Assembly: GCA_964019165.1 (NCBI GenBank)
Contig: OZ025273.1
Location: 9,119,225-9,183,224 of the forward strand
Length of the DNA: 64,000 bases
Direction: 5' to 3'
Origin: Mastigias papua
Lineage: Eukaryota > Cnidaria > Scyphozoa > Rhizostomeae > Mastigiidae
Below, in pieces: positions 26,901 through 37,800 of the stretch. Within the stretch, counting starts at the first letter, position 1; every line of letters begins with the position of its first letter. Under the pieces are notes generated by a model, which saw only the letters and a list, made by a program, of their open reading frames with translations, searched no databases and had not been told where the DNA came from. The position numbers and the translations under genes are program-made.

Positions 26901-26997
26901 TGTGTTAATTGAAGTTCTAAATCTTCTTTTCAGACGACCAGCACCAAACCGACCTGCACCGGGTGCTCGACCACCTCCAGTCCCAAGCAGACCATGA
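8951..26997 (+). CDS. DNM: Dynamin, classical large GTPase of membrane fission, 22 exons, complete
   Basis: Exons: 8951-9114, 9464-9537, 12345-12494, 13687-13890, 14615-14713, 15687-15795, 16235-16286, 16404-16546, 16948-17086, 18026-18093, 18970-19108, 19768-19854, 20746-20816, 21394-21536, 21990-22021, 22309-22418, 23359-23488, 24197-24340, 25183-25239, 25712-25887, 26526-26672, 26934-26997. They total 2502 nt (833 aa plus stop) with every junction in phase. The protein has all five parts of animal dynamin 1/2/3, which forms helical collars on the necks of endocytic pits and cuts them using GTP. The start [14 protein letters not shown] is the conserved N terminus; an ATG four codons upstream (8933 frame) is in frame but not family-like. 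Family identity is certain. Which vertebrate paralogue it corresponds to is not meaningful, as invertebrates usually have one dynamin. Confidence 0.97.
9601..9810. repeat. TCA/TCATTA-type imperfect microsatellite
   Basis: Imperfect CAT/TCA trinucleotides interspersed with ATTA fill most of this stretch in dynamin intron 2. Asp-rich and Ser-rich reading frames here are artefacts of the repeat. Confidence 0.75.
10206..10694 (-). pseudogene. Decayed retroelement fragment with 2A-like motif and zinc-finger remnant
   Basis: The minus strand has an 81-codon open piece (10694-10449) rich in basic residues and containing DTETNPGP (10529-10506). This keeps D-x-E-x-NPGP of the 2A ribosome-skipping consensus, with Thr for the usual Val/Ile. 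Farther down the same frame, past several stops, is CNECGK...H...C (10289-10224), a C-x2-C-x11-H-x5-C zinc-finger pattern, followed by a stop at 10208-10206. 2A-like motifs near the N terminus are known from CR1-like and other LINEs of invertebrates. The shared frame and interrupting stops suggest a dead copy. The exact family is not recognised. Confidence 0.5.
10796..10935. repeat. Second TCA-type microsatellite in the same intron
   Basis: Runs of ATCATC/TCATTA units follow the retroelement remnant. The remnant is thus bracketed by two blocks of the same repeat type. Confidence 0.75.
11611..12222. repeat. Possible pogo/Tigger-like non-autonomous element
   Basis: The left end (CTGTAGACTC...) and the reverse complement of the right end (CAGTAGACTCCTGGTTATTT) share GTAGACTC and a looser match over about 27 bp. 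The interior contains 'ctcaaataac' and 'aacaactgggg' motifs typical of decayed Tc1/pogo ends. No transposase frame is seen and the ends are diverged. Confidence 0.4.
12495..12496 (+). other. DNM: Non-canonical GC splice donor of dynamin intron 3
   Basis: Exon 3 ends CCT CAT G followed by GCAAGT, and exon 4 starts TG TTG AAT after TTTCAG. Only joining at this GC gives the invariant dynamin sequence [14 protein letters not shown]. The next GT (12499) would break the frame. The rest of the donor (AAGT) is consensus, as is usual for GC-AG introns. Confidence 0.88.
12615..12905. repeat. MITE with 23-bp inverted ends and perfect 6-bp target duplication
   Basis: The left arm 12615-12637 (CAGAGTCCAGAAAAAGTTTC...) matches the reverse complement of the right arm 12883-12905 at 20 of 23 positions. 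CCTCTT directly flanks both sides (12609-12614 and 12906-12911). The element is 291 bp with no coding capacity, in dynamin intron 3. The motif CTTCCTCTGGCT occurs once inside each end in direct orientation. Confidence 0.65.
17527..17569. repeat. Perfect 11-bp inverted repeat (hairpin) in dynamin intron 9
   Basis: AAGATAAGCAA at 17527-17537 is exactly complemented by TTGCTTATCTT at 17559-17569, with a 21-base loop. No function can be assigned. Confidence 0.5.
19148..19201. repeat. Two-copy 27-bp tandem repeat in dynamin intron 11
   Basis: The 15-mer ACAAGTTTTTGTCCT recurs exactly at 19153 and 19180, within two similar 27-bp units. Confidence 0.5.
21394..23488 (+). other. DNM: Dynamin exons 14-17: PH domain and linker
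   Basis: The PH domain (about residues 521-628) runs from [10 protein letters not shown] to [15 protein letters not shown]. The membrane-inserting loop reads [15 protein letters not shown]. Phe535 stands where human DNM1 has Ile533, so the loop keeps a bulky hydrophobic tip but gains a Gly run. Exon 15 (21990-22021) is only 32 nt. The linker after the PH domain is acidic (RDKDDDDR). Confidence 0.93.
23058..23182. repeat. Dispersed repeat copy A (dynamin intron 16)
   Basis: This stretch, with CTACATGCAGTATA and a following TAC-TTTGA-AGTAAA motif, aligns in the same orientation with 40254-40387 in PRPF4. Both share several blocks over roughly 125 bp. It is a diverged interspersed element of unknown class. 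Confidence 0.4.
24197..26997 (+). other. DNM: Dynamin exons 18-22: GED and short proline-rich tail
   Basis: The GTPase effector domain (about 639-745) includes [20 protein letters not shown] and [11 protein letters not shown]. The proline-rich tail (about 765-833, 69 aa) is shorter than the roughly 100 aa of vertebrate dynamins. It has PxxP and PSRP motifs ([16 protein letters not shown] at the very C terminus) of the type that bind SH3 proteins such as amphiphysin. The final exon is only 64 nt. Confidence 0.92.
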
Positions 26998-28813
26998 AAA
27001 ATATTAACTTGAACTAACATTATTCTTAATTTTTGTAGTCTGTAAATTATGATCATGACGTCGCATTTGATAACCTATGTTCTACTTTTTTGTAGCTCGG
27101 GCCCATTTAAGAATAATTGATTGATTTCCTGTACTTCTTGATATAATATATTTTTTATTATTAAGTAGAGTTATCGTCATGAATAAATCATAAAAAACGG
27201 CTATGCTGATGATGTATTCTTACCTGTGAAATTTGTCTGACATAAATGATTATATAGATGAATAAATCATAAGCTCCGTTCGACATGAAGACATTTATCT
27301 CCTGCTGTTTTACTGGCCCTAAAGCTTTACTGGTCCTAAATATGTGCCTTTGTGATATCTTTCTAGTTGTATTGGAATGGTCTGTTACAACGAATAAATG
27401 AATACATATATGCATAGATGTAATCATTAGTAAACTAAAATATCATTAAAAGTAGTATTACATCATAAATTAAAGAAGTATTCTTCATTGTTATTCTTTA
27501 GTTTTATTCTTTTCCGTAAGTCTTCTTTGTTATTATTATTATATCGTGTTCTAATTCTTCTTTTTTGGTTTTGCTTTTCTTCTATGATTTATTCTTCTTG
27601 TTTTAGTGTCTAGAAGGTTTTTTATTCGATCATGCCACTGTGCTTTGATTTCGCTTCTTCTTTTTAGCACTTTTATTACCTTATATGTCTAAATATACTT
27701 TTAGTATATGCTACTACAAATGCGAAACAGTTTATGCTACTAAGGTTGCGTCTTCGTAGCTTAACCTCGATGGACAATTTGGAACTGTGTATGAATTCTC
27801 TTGCTTTCTCTTGCATTTCTACAGTGCAGTCAATTGTAAGGAGAGTTCGGCAAGTTCAGCATGTTTGCAGTAATTTGTACCCAAAATCCATACTCAGTTC
27901 AGTTCATTCATTTTTAATTCCACTACATAAATACACTCTCTAAATTAAAAGCTTACAATAATAAATAACTACATATAAGTTAATAAGACAATAACACACA
28001 TAAAGGGATAAAGATACATGACACCAAGGGATTTGTATGAAGGGGAATTCTTAAGGAGGAACTGTCTCAATAGCTAAGCTAATCGAGGAGAGAGCACCCC
28101 CTTTTTCAGATAAATTTAAATACTTTCCATGCATCACAACCTGAACTGCCAAGCAAGAGACGCAAGCGAATTAATTATCCTGACATACTAATCCCGCAAT
28201 CAGCCACTTTTTCTCCATCATATTTAAGCAATTGTAGTATCGTTAATACATAATCTCGACCTATACCAAAACTTCTAGAAACACATTCTCTGCCTTCAGA
28301 ATGTTCCACCTCGAATGAAATCAGCAGACTTTAACCGCTATGAAATGCTATGTTGAAATTTTGACGCTTCCCTTTAACGAGAAGTAAGTTCGTAATCAGT
28401 TTATTCGTAAGCAGTTTATAATATCTATTGGCAATATTGGCTTTCAAGAGAAGCTGATAAGAATTCTAAAATATGCTGGAAAAGAGCGCACTACCAAAGT
28501 CGCGAAGTAACCTGTTGAGATTATAAATTATAGCATCCAGCCATTCTCAAGCATCACAGTTAGAACCAACCTCTATTTATCCTTACACTGTAAATTGGTT
28601 TGTAAGGTACACAGTAGAGTAGGCACACTAAGTTTAAACAGTTTATTTTGTGACCAGATCAGTATCACTCACGTGGTATCAACCTTTTGCATGAGCCTCG
28701 TTTAGATTATTAGGCCTAATCCAAATCCATTGATGCTGCCTATCGTTGTGTACCCATAAACTTGGCACAAAAGTTTATATTTGGAACCAGTGTTAGGAGC
28801 TACAAACCTAAAA
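26998..28813. other. Intergenic region between dynamin and PRPF4
   Basis: This is AT-rich DNA with no convincing exon. Poly(A)-signal AATAAA hexamers at 27182-27187 and again near 27260 are plausible ends of the dynamin transcript, 185-265 bp past the stop. The PRPF4 promoter and 5' UTR should lie at the right end. Confidence 0.5.
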
Positions 28814-31800
28814 ATGTCGTTCTCAGATGATGAAGACAATCTTCCTCTGCCAAAAAAGCAAAGGATTTATTATGGAAGTTTAGAAGAAAAACTGAAAGAC
28901 ATAGCGCCCGGGGGAGGTGGGACACAAACGAGCAATGGTGATGATAGCGGAGAGAATGATGATGAAAATTCTGAAAACGCTAGCAATGACAGTGAAAATG
29001 AGGAAAGTGATGCGATAGCACAAGCTGTTAAAGCTGGAAATATCAATATATCAGAAGGTGAGAGGGTTTTGGCTGCACGCCTTTTGTTTTATAAGAAACT
29101 AATATATTAGAAACACCAGGGCAAAGATTAAGAAACACCTAAGAAACGCAAGTAGGATGAATTTCAAAAGTCTACTTAAAATTCTATTTTTGTGAGAGGA
29201 TTTTTAATTCAACGGGAAACAAAATACAAACAATATCCATCTCTCAAATGTTTTTATGTAAAGACTCAATTTCTTGTCTCATAGTTGCCATGCTGTTATA
29301 GGGTAGTTTTAATAAACATGTAAGGCTGGATTTGACAATACATTAAGTAGCATCCAGGCTGTAGGGAGGAATATTTTTATATATTTATTGATGGTAGGCC
29401 TTCAGGAATACTGGTGTTCAAATTTATTATCCTAATTGTATTTTGAGCCTGTTACTAATTCCAAGGTGAAATAATAATATTAATGGAAACTGTTGATTTT
29501 ATTCAATTAAACTACAACTACAAATCTCACTATTACAAAGTAATTTGTAATTGGCTGGTCTGGATTGCTCTACAACAAGAAAGATAAATAGCAAGCATAT
29601 TATACAAATGATAACTCAAAGAAAGAAAAAAACAGACAGACAAACAAACTTAGAGGTAAAATAGGTCAGGGCTTGTCCATGCTTTATCTCTACAACAGAA
29701 GATATAGTAGGTGGTACGAATTGAGATGGCAGATAGCTTTGAAATCAGAAGGTGTTTGTGGTCTGTGTCAATAAAGAGAGAGTTGCACATATCAAGAAAC
29801 GAAAGGCATAAAGTTGCTAAGATGCCTGGAGAGCTCATCAAAAGATTAGCAAAGTGACAGATTTGTACTGACTACTCAGATCTGAAACTAACTGTGAATA
29901 CTTTTAGCTTTTCCTTCCTGTATTACTATTAAGATTTGTTTTGAATCTCAAATGATAATAATAATACTGATAGTAATAAATTTTGAATGCTAATGATAAT
30001 AATTATAATAACATATAATATAATAACATGTATTATCATAGAGGCTCTAGAAGCAAAGATAAATTGTTATATATTTGGTAGTCAAAGCATATTTATACAT
30101 TGCTTGAACTGGTTGTCTTTCAATTTAGAGATCAATATCAATGACTTAGTACCTGTGAATGAAAAACACATCCCATGTTCAAGGAAAGTGTAGTTCTCAC
30201 AAATCCAATTCCCAAAATAGACAGACAATATTTCTTAGTGTTGTTTTTGTTATCCTGTTATAATTAATTTTCTGGTCACAGCATTTGTTTCTTTTTTCTA
30301 TAATACCATCAGAACTTTATAGTATGCATCTGGATTTTGTTAGAGCAACTCCCTCTGTAGGAAGAAAACTAGCTTTAGGATGTCCCCCCAAAATGTTTGG
30401 TACTGTAGGTATCAATTAACTACCATACTATTATTAAAAGTAAAATGTACCCCATCCTACCTGGAAAAATTATTTTAGCACCTGGTCATCTTGCATTTGT
30501 GCTTCCATCTGATTACTATTTATGGATATTTTTGCATTATTTTATAGGGGAAACAATGGAGATGAATACTGAAGAGCCAAGTGATAGGCACCTGGAACTT
30601 CTAGCAGAATTTGAAAAGAGGAAAAGGGTAGGAACTTTTATAGGTATTTTATGATATTGCAGTTTACCATCCAAAATATCCTAGTTTTTCTCTTTGGTAG
30701 GTTGCAGATGATTGCAGTTCTCTGTTATCAAGGAATGTTTTCCTTGCTATTTTTATGTGAACTATTTATATGCCTCATTATTTCCGTTGGTTGTAGCAAT
30801 ACCAAAGTGAAATGCTAAAGCAACAAGATTGAATGCTAGTTGCAGGCCTTTCAATGTTACACACACGATTGCACACAAGCACACAGGCACGCGCCCAGCT
30901 CAGTTCACACGCTCGACATGTCGCTTTATCAAAGATGCACATCCAAGTACCAAGGACAGCTCTCAAAATTGAATGTTTAGCACACAAACGACCCCATGCG
31001 CGCGATTGGCAGTGCGTGTCAAAGTTACTCATTGAAAGGCCTGTAGTTGCATTCAGCATGGTTGATAGAATTTTTAATAGATCTTTAGATGTTTTCCATA
31101 AATTAGGAAATGTGAAACCCTGAAAAGGTAATTCTTGTCAAAGGCAGATGGATGTCAAACTTCTTGTCTTCTTAATATAGTTGTTTTATACAGTTTCATT
31201 CTGTCATGGCTATCTAGATGTTGTATTTTCAATCATAGGCAAGAGGGATTGCAGTTCCAACAGATGATGCCATGGTTAAAGCAAGGCTTAGAGAACTTGG
31301 ACATCCAATTTGTAAGCCATATCTAATATGAATTTTTAATTTATTTGCAGACCGTTTTGTTTTATGCAGGCAATCTCCCCCTTCCTTGCAAATGCCCTCA
31401 TAGATCCATTTATATGTCTATTGACTGCCCTTGCAAAATCCTGATTTAGTCGCCAACAATTATTGACTCAGCACTCAATTTTAGACTCAGAACATAGCCA
31501 GACATCATTAACCGTATGTGCTTATCATAAAAAGATTTCCTGCTCAGAGACTTAAGGAAGTTTGTTGACATTTTAATCATCAACATAGCTAGGTTTTGTG
31601 AAAAGCAATGTGTTATAAAATGTCAAATTGTTATAAAATTGCAATGTTTCTTTCTTTGGCTGCGGTGTGGCTGGATTTGCCTACTGTGAGCTCCTCCAGG
31701 CTGTGACCTCCCTGTAGTTCATGGCATTGCCCCCTAGAGTTCCTATACACACCACAGATTATTGTCTAATCACCCTCTTGGGCTGATTTGCATGGACAAT

Positions 31801-34800
31801 GTGCCACCCTGGTGACAACTTTTTCATAAAAAAGTCAGTTATATGATTAATCTACCAACAGAAGCTAGGCTGTTTCTGTTATAGGCCTTTTTCCCAATTT
31901 TCTTTGTGCTGTTACCCTATTTATGAGATACAGTGAAGTAGATTATGTGCTTGCCAGAGTGAATTGAAAGTATGTTTTGATCCATACCAGCTGATGTCAT
32001 TAGAAATTAAACTAAACTCCAAAATATTGCCAGCATTTGATTATGGACACTAATGTGCTTCACAAAAATTTCCAAGTGACCAAATGGAGCAAAGCTTGAT
32101 GCTCCCCTTTTGAAAGTTAAAAGTTTCATCCAGGTTTGCAAATGTACTACTTCACTCTGTTTACATGGCAGTCCTATAACACTCAACTATCATGTATGGA
32201 TGTGCATTGAAATTCACCATTTTGAGTTTGTCTGAAGTGCTTTTCTAGAAGCTGAAATTCATTCATAGGTATATTTGGAGAGGGACCATCAGAGAGAAGG
32301 GACAGGCTGAGGGAACTCCTGGTTGGAATAGGTCTGAGTTATACTTTGTTGCATTACCTCTCTTCAAAGTATGAAACATTCATGAATTATTTTTATTGTG
32401 AATTTTGCATGATTAGAACAATAGAGCAAAGTTATATAATTAAAGTGATTCCAGGTATCAGAGCAGAATATTGATTTGTTGGTAAATAGTTTATTGCAGG
32501 CTTTCGTGGGAAGACTATCGTAGGAGTGTTAGATATCAAACGCCTAAAAGCATCCAGGCGTGTGGTGGCTTGTAATGTCCCGTGTATCCGTGTACTTATC
32601 GCGCAAAAGCAGTGCCCCCATTGTATATGAAGATTTCGATCACCCTGCCAATAATAGACCCGAGTCATTTCTGAAAACGGCGAATAAAATCTGTCATTGG
32701 TAACTAGTTATCAAATGTGATAACATATCGTAAGGATTGAAATGGCTTGGGCCCTGCTCACAGTAAATCCGTTTTTGGACAAATTCGGATATCGTTAGCT
32801 CCGTTTCTGGCATTGCACACACATTACTTGACTGTAAAAACGGAGCTAAGCGAAACCGCTGATAAAAATGGAGCTATATGAAAACAGAACTAAACAAATA
32901 CGGGCCTCTTTGGTACCGTTCACATTACTTCGCTTTTGGACAAAAACGGGTATGTTTTGCTCCATTTTTGGATTTGCATTCATAATACTCAACCCTATAA
33001 ACGGAGCTAAATGAAGACGCTGATAGAAACGGAGCTAAATGACAATGGGCCAAAACAACTATGGATATTTGTCGCCCCATTCACACTATTCCGCTTTTCG
33101 GCAAAAACGGCTATGTTTTGCTCCATTTTTGCAGAGTGGTGTGAGCAGAGTAGATAAACAGCTCCGTATATGGAAGTAAATATGAATCCAAATGAAAGCA
33201 GAGTAATGATGATGAGGTGACACCTCCTTTAAAAGCTGCAGAAAAAGTAAAAAAGAGCATTCAACTAAATTTAAAAACCCACGGAACTAGCATCGTCCAC
33301 TTGCTACTTCAATGCTATGAAGGCGTGTGATATTTTGCACACCCAGACTGTTGAAGGCGTGTGCCAAGGCGTGCGCGTGCGATCGCACGCCTTTCCCACG
33401 AAAGCTTGTATTGGTACTACAGAGTGTTAATATCTTATGAAAAATTTGTAATAAGCTTAGTATGCTATAGATGTTTCTACATTTTGTGTGTTGGTTAAGT
33501 TTATCTCCAGGTTTGCAGCAGAAAATATTGTTTCATTGGTTCAGTTTCTGTATGGATATTTGAACTGTGTGGGTCAATTGGGATCTGCTACTATAGAATA
33601 GGAACCCTCCTGTAATATAGAGAAGGATTGTTCCATGTAGAGGTATTCTCAAAGTGAGGAATTAATGAGTTTGAAGCCTGTGACAAAGTTTGGATAGTAT
33701 ATGGGTCATTCAAGCTCAGGAAAGCGATTTGGTGTCAAGCTATGTCCTCAGAGTTAAGACTGAGAACTCTGAAAGAATGGAATGAAATGTTCATTACACA
33801 GTAGCTCTTTTCTTTTCTCTAGAGGACTTGCTATCTGGTATTGTACATAGAACAGATGAAGAGGAAAGTAAAGCCAAGGTTATTTGACATGTCTTTCTCT
33901 AGATTATGACACTTTGCCATCAGTCACCATTATACAATGTAGTTCTATATAATTTAGCACTGTTTTGAAAGAAGCATGTGATAAAATATTTACCACTATC
34001 TCTCGTCATTAATTGCTTTTGTATTTGTGTGCTTTATTTTTGATTTATTTGGTTCACTTGGGAGAGATGGAGCTTCTTGTTGCGAGGATTTGTATTGCTG
34101 GAAAAGCAGCAGCTTAGAGAGGTAATTGATTTTTACAAGACTGGGAGTTGTAAGCTACAATAGTCGCCAAATTGGGACACTTGGAAGAAACAGATAAAAA
34201 ACCACTTTCCTCTACATATTGTCATAGTTGCTACAAACATGCACCCCCCCTTCCCCCTAGAACAATGTTGGTTCGCTTGTGGGACACTTGAAGTTGGCAT
34301 GCACGCGAAGTTTTTCCATTATCGCAGGTACTTCTCCAGAAAACCAACATTGTTTCAGGGGAGAGGGGGATGAAAGTTCGTTGCAGAATACAAAAAGTGC
34401 AAAGTGTCCCGGGACTTTTGGCGAGTATTGTAGGAAGAGCAATTGAAGGAGGTTGTGCTATATGACAGAAGTTCTAGTGATAAAAGAAGAAAATAGGGGA
34501 TTATACAAATAATAAGAAGGAAGACAGGAAGTTTATTTTTGTAGGAAGCAGTCCTGATTGGATGTATTGCATTCTTTCCAGGACATAAGTGAACAGGAAG
34601 TTTGGTATCATGAGGGATGTAATGAACTTAAAATCGCAAGGCAGTGGATTGCTGAATATTCTCTCCCAAGGTAATAGCAATGTTGTTGTACAGGGAATGG
34701 CACATATCATTGATATGTTGTTGCCTTATAAAATCCAAGTAATTAATTGTGAAGTTATTTTTGCTTCATTACAAAATATGAATTGCTTATATTATTTCTA

Positions 34801-37800
34801 AAATTGTCTTTATGTTCAACAACATCTCCCATTGCAGGGAAGGAGTCTGTTTATCTACTCTTGAGCACCAAATAACCATGGGGGTGAGAATAAATGGGGG
34901 GTTGGAACAAATGGAAGTTGGAACAAATGGGGGTTGGAACAAATGGGGGTTGGAAAATGGTTCCTAGGAAAATGCATACTATCACAGAAAAAATCTTCAA
35001 AACTAATAAATGGGGTTGAAATAAATGTAGGGGGGTTGGAAAAAATTTCAAAAATTAACAACTGGCAGGTGATTATTTGGTACTCAAGAGTAGTGATATT
35101 TTTATTTGAGAGCAGTTTATGGTGGAGTCACGTCACTCAGGGGCAGACTGGCTGGGAATAAGGGGCCCAGGCATTTTTCATTCCTTCTCTTTCATTCATT
35201 TTAAAGAAGTCTCACCAAGTGGATTATAATTAGAGTCTACTGACTGACCTGTACTTTGCTCTCTTGTTTTCTTTGGTTGTCAGACGTTCTTAAAGCAGCT
35301 GTTTTACTTTTGGTTGATGTGAGATGCTTTGTTATCATTTTGCTGTATTTGCTTTGACCAGAGCCAGAGAGAGACTAAAAAAGCTGAAGTTGCAGGTGGG
35401 AAAAACTGAATCAGAAAATGCAGCCAAGGATCAAGAGTTGAGGAAGAGAGCAACGGTGATTGTTACTTTTGAAGGCTTTGAATTTTGAAGCTGCTTATAT
35501 CATAGTAATATAAAAAGTAAATCTTTTACTCATTGGAGTCCATAGGGTCGTTTTCTCTAAGCATGCCAGTGTACAGTAGAAGAATATCTGTTTGGGAACT
35601 CTGTCTACTTCAAATGGGGGAAGCAGGGATGTCATGAGAGCCCTTTGGTTGGGGGTGTAGCCTTCAGTTCTTCGAAAAGTACCTAATTTTAACGATGTAA
35701 TTATCTAATTGTACCTGAATCTTCCCACATTAAAAAAATTGGGGGTGTGACACTTCTACATCTTCCCCGTCACTATGTCCCTGGGGAGGAGTGTTATAGT
35801 GAAAATAGCGGAATTAGTGAAATAGAACAATCATACAGAACGGACTGCATTAAACTATCCAATCAGTAGCCCTGTTTTGTGTTAGAAACTGTGGAATTAG
35901 GAGATTACATGATTCATGCATATAAACATACCTACAAGCATACATGCATACACACATACATGTTTTGTTTTAGGCAGGTTACTAAATTAGGCTGCAAAAT
36001 TGCTGATGTGGGCCTGCATTTACTTATATCATAATAATAAAACTGAATTTTTGGCAAATAAAACTAATTCTTGATTAGTGAAAGTAACTTGAAGTAAAAG
36101 GAGGTATGCACAAAATAATCTGATAGGCATTTAAGCGAGTCTTACAAATTAGACTTCAAGTTAAGCAACAAATGGGATGTCCTTTCAGTAGTAGACATGA
36201 TGAGTTTTCTTACTGATGTTGACAAACAAGAACTTTCGTTTTCATTTGATTTAGATTCTACCGCCTCTTTAGCATATTTTAGTTGTGTTTTTAACTTACT
36301 AACGCAATTGTTGATGTTTACATTCTTCGGTAATCCATTCCTTGCAAAGGAGCCTTTGCGTCGAAATGACTTTCCGCCAAACTTGGTTTTTGGGTAAGCC
36401 AGTTGTATTTGGTTCGATTTGCTAAACTTGCACCATGGCACAGATGACTGTGTCATCTCTGAAGAAGCTGAATCAAGCAATATTGAGGGAACGTCACTGG
36501 AAAAGAAATTGATTGAGAAAACGTAAATGTAGAGGTAGAGGACTGCAATGAAGAACACAGAAATATCAACTGATGGTGCCAGTTTAACGACTATAGCCAT
36601 ATTGATAGTTCAGTTTGTTGTAGCATTTGAAAGATGAAAACAACAATTTTGTTGGTGGTTGCAGTTATTTGTGCTCTTTGACTCTCGCTGATTTTGTGTT
36701 TTTTGGTTTTTAAGAGCCAATGGCCTAATTGATTCTTGCAGGCACTGACAAACTTTTGCAGTCAAATTGGAGATGAGCGTCCACTGTCGTATTGCAAATT
36801 CTCTCCAGATGGCAAAATGCTAGCTACGTCTTCTTGGTAAGTTGCAATTCCCTCATCATGTTCAGGTTGTCTAAGATTGAAAATACAAGACCTTTTTCAA
36901 GAGAAAGTTTCCAATATTACATAATGCTCATCAAATTCAAGTTTACTTCTTGATTGATTACCTAACTACATAGAAAGTGAGCTGCAATTGTTTAGAGAGT
37001 GATTTTTGTTCAATTTTTGATAAATTCTTGGATATTTCATAGACATTATTCGCCTTTTCCCTTGTGTAAGATATCTGAAGTTTGCATGCGATGATTGATT
37101 GTAAAACAACACCATATCTGTATCCTTCTTACCCCATAAATAGTATACTTAGATTTTCTTTGAAATTCTGGTTGTATTGGCCTCACTTCTTGTTACTACA
37201 TGTTTGCATTAACTGAATGGTCCTCCTTCTGCCTCTCGGAAATATTTAGTTTTCAAAATAGGCCCCACGAATCACCGTAATTTACGTTTTCTTGACCACA
37301 TCTTAAGTCGTTTTTATCATATAAAGTTAAAAAGAAAGTTAGAAAGATATGAATTCAGTTTTATTATCTATTTGCGTCAAGGAGTGGACTGTGTAAATTG
37401 TGGTCGGTTCAAGATGGAAAACTGGTCAGAGTTTTGAGAGGTACCTTTTACAATTCATCAAAATCTCTAACAAAATAGCAGAAAAGTTTGTGATACAGAG
37501 AATTTGCGTCTAAATTTGATTTGTATAAATATGGAATACTATAGTTTTTTTCGTTTGACTAAATAAAATATTTAGTGTAACTTTTCAGTTTTTGTTGCCA
37601 AGTCATCGTCAACCGCGAATTGTATGGATTTGCTAGATCCAATTGCTTTGTTACAACATGCAGGCATCAGGGGATTCATGGTACTGTTTAAGAGCTGAAA
37701 TTATGTCAGGCAGCAAATTAATTACTGTGTTAATTCAATGGTAGAAAAAATGCGGTACTGCCGGCGTGAATAAGAATATAGGGTTTTTGTTACTGTATTT

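Larger units (their letters stand above)
28814..35455 (+). other. PRPF4: PRPF4 exons 1-7: acidic N terminus, SFM domain, helical linker
   Basis: Residues 19-26 are the conserved YYGSLEEK. Residues 38-70 form a Gly-then-Asp/Glu/Asn/Ser insertion before AGNINI. The splicing-factor motif runs about 98-153 ([40 protein letters not shown]). Exon 6 gives [20 protein letters not shown] and exon 7 the basic helical stretch ahead of the propeller. Introns 2 to 7 are unusually rich in small foldback elements. Confidence 0.93.

Noticed and set aside
32432..32668. 78-codon minus-strand frame in PRPF4 intron 4
   Set aside because: It overlaps the left end of the outer foldback element and has no recognisable features.
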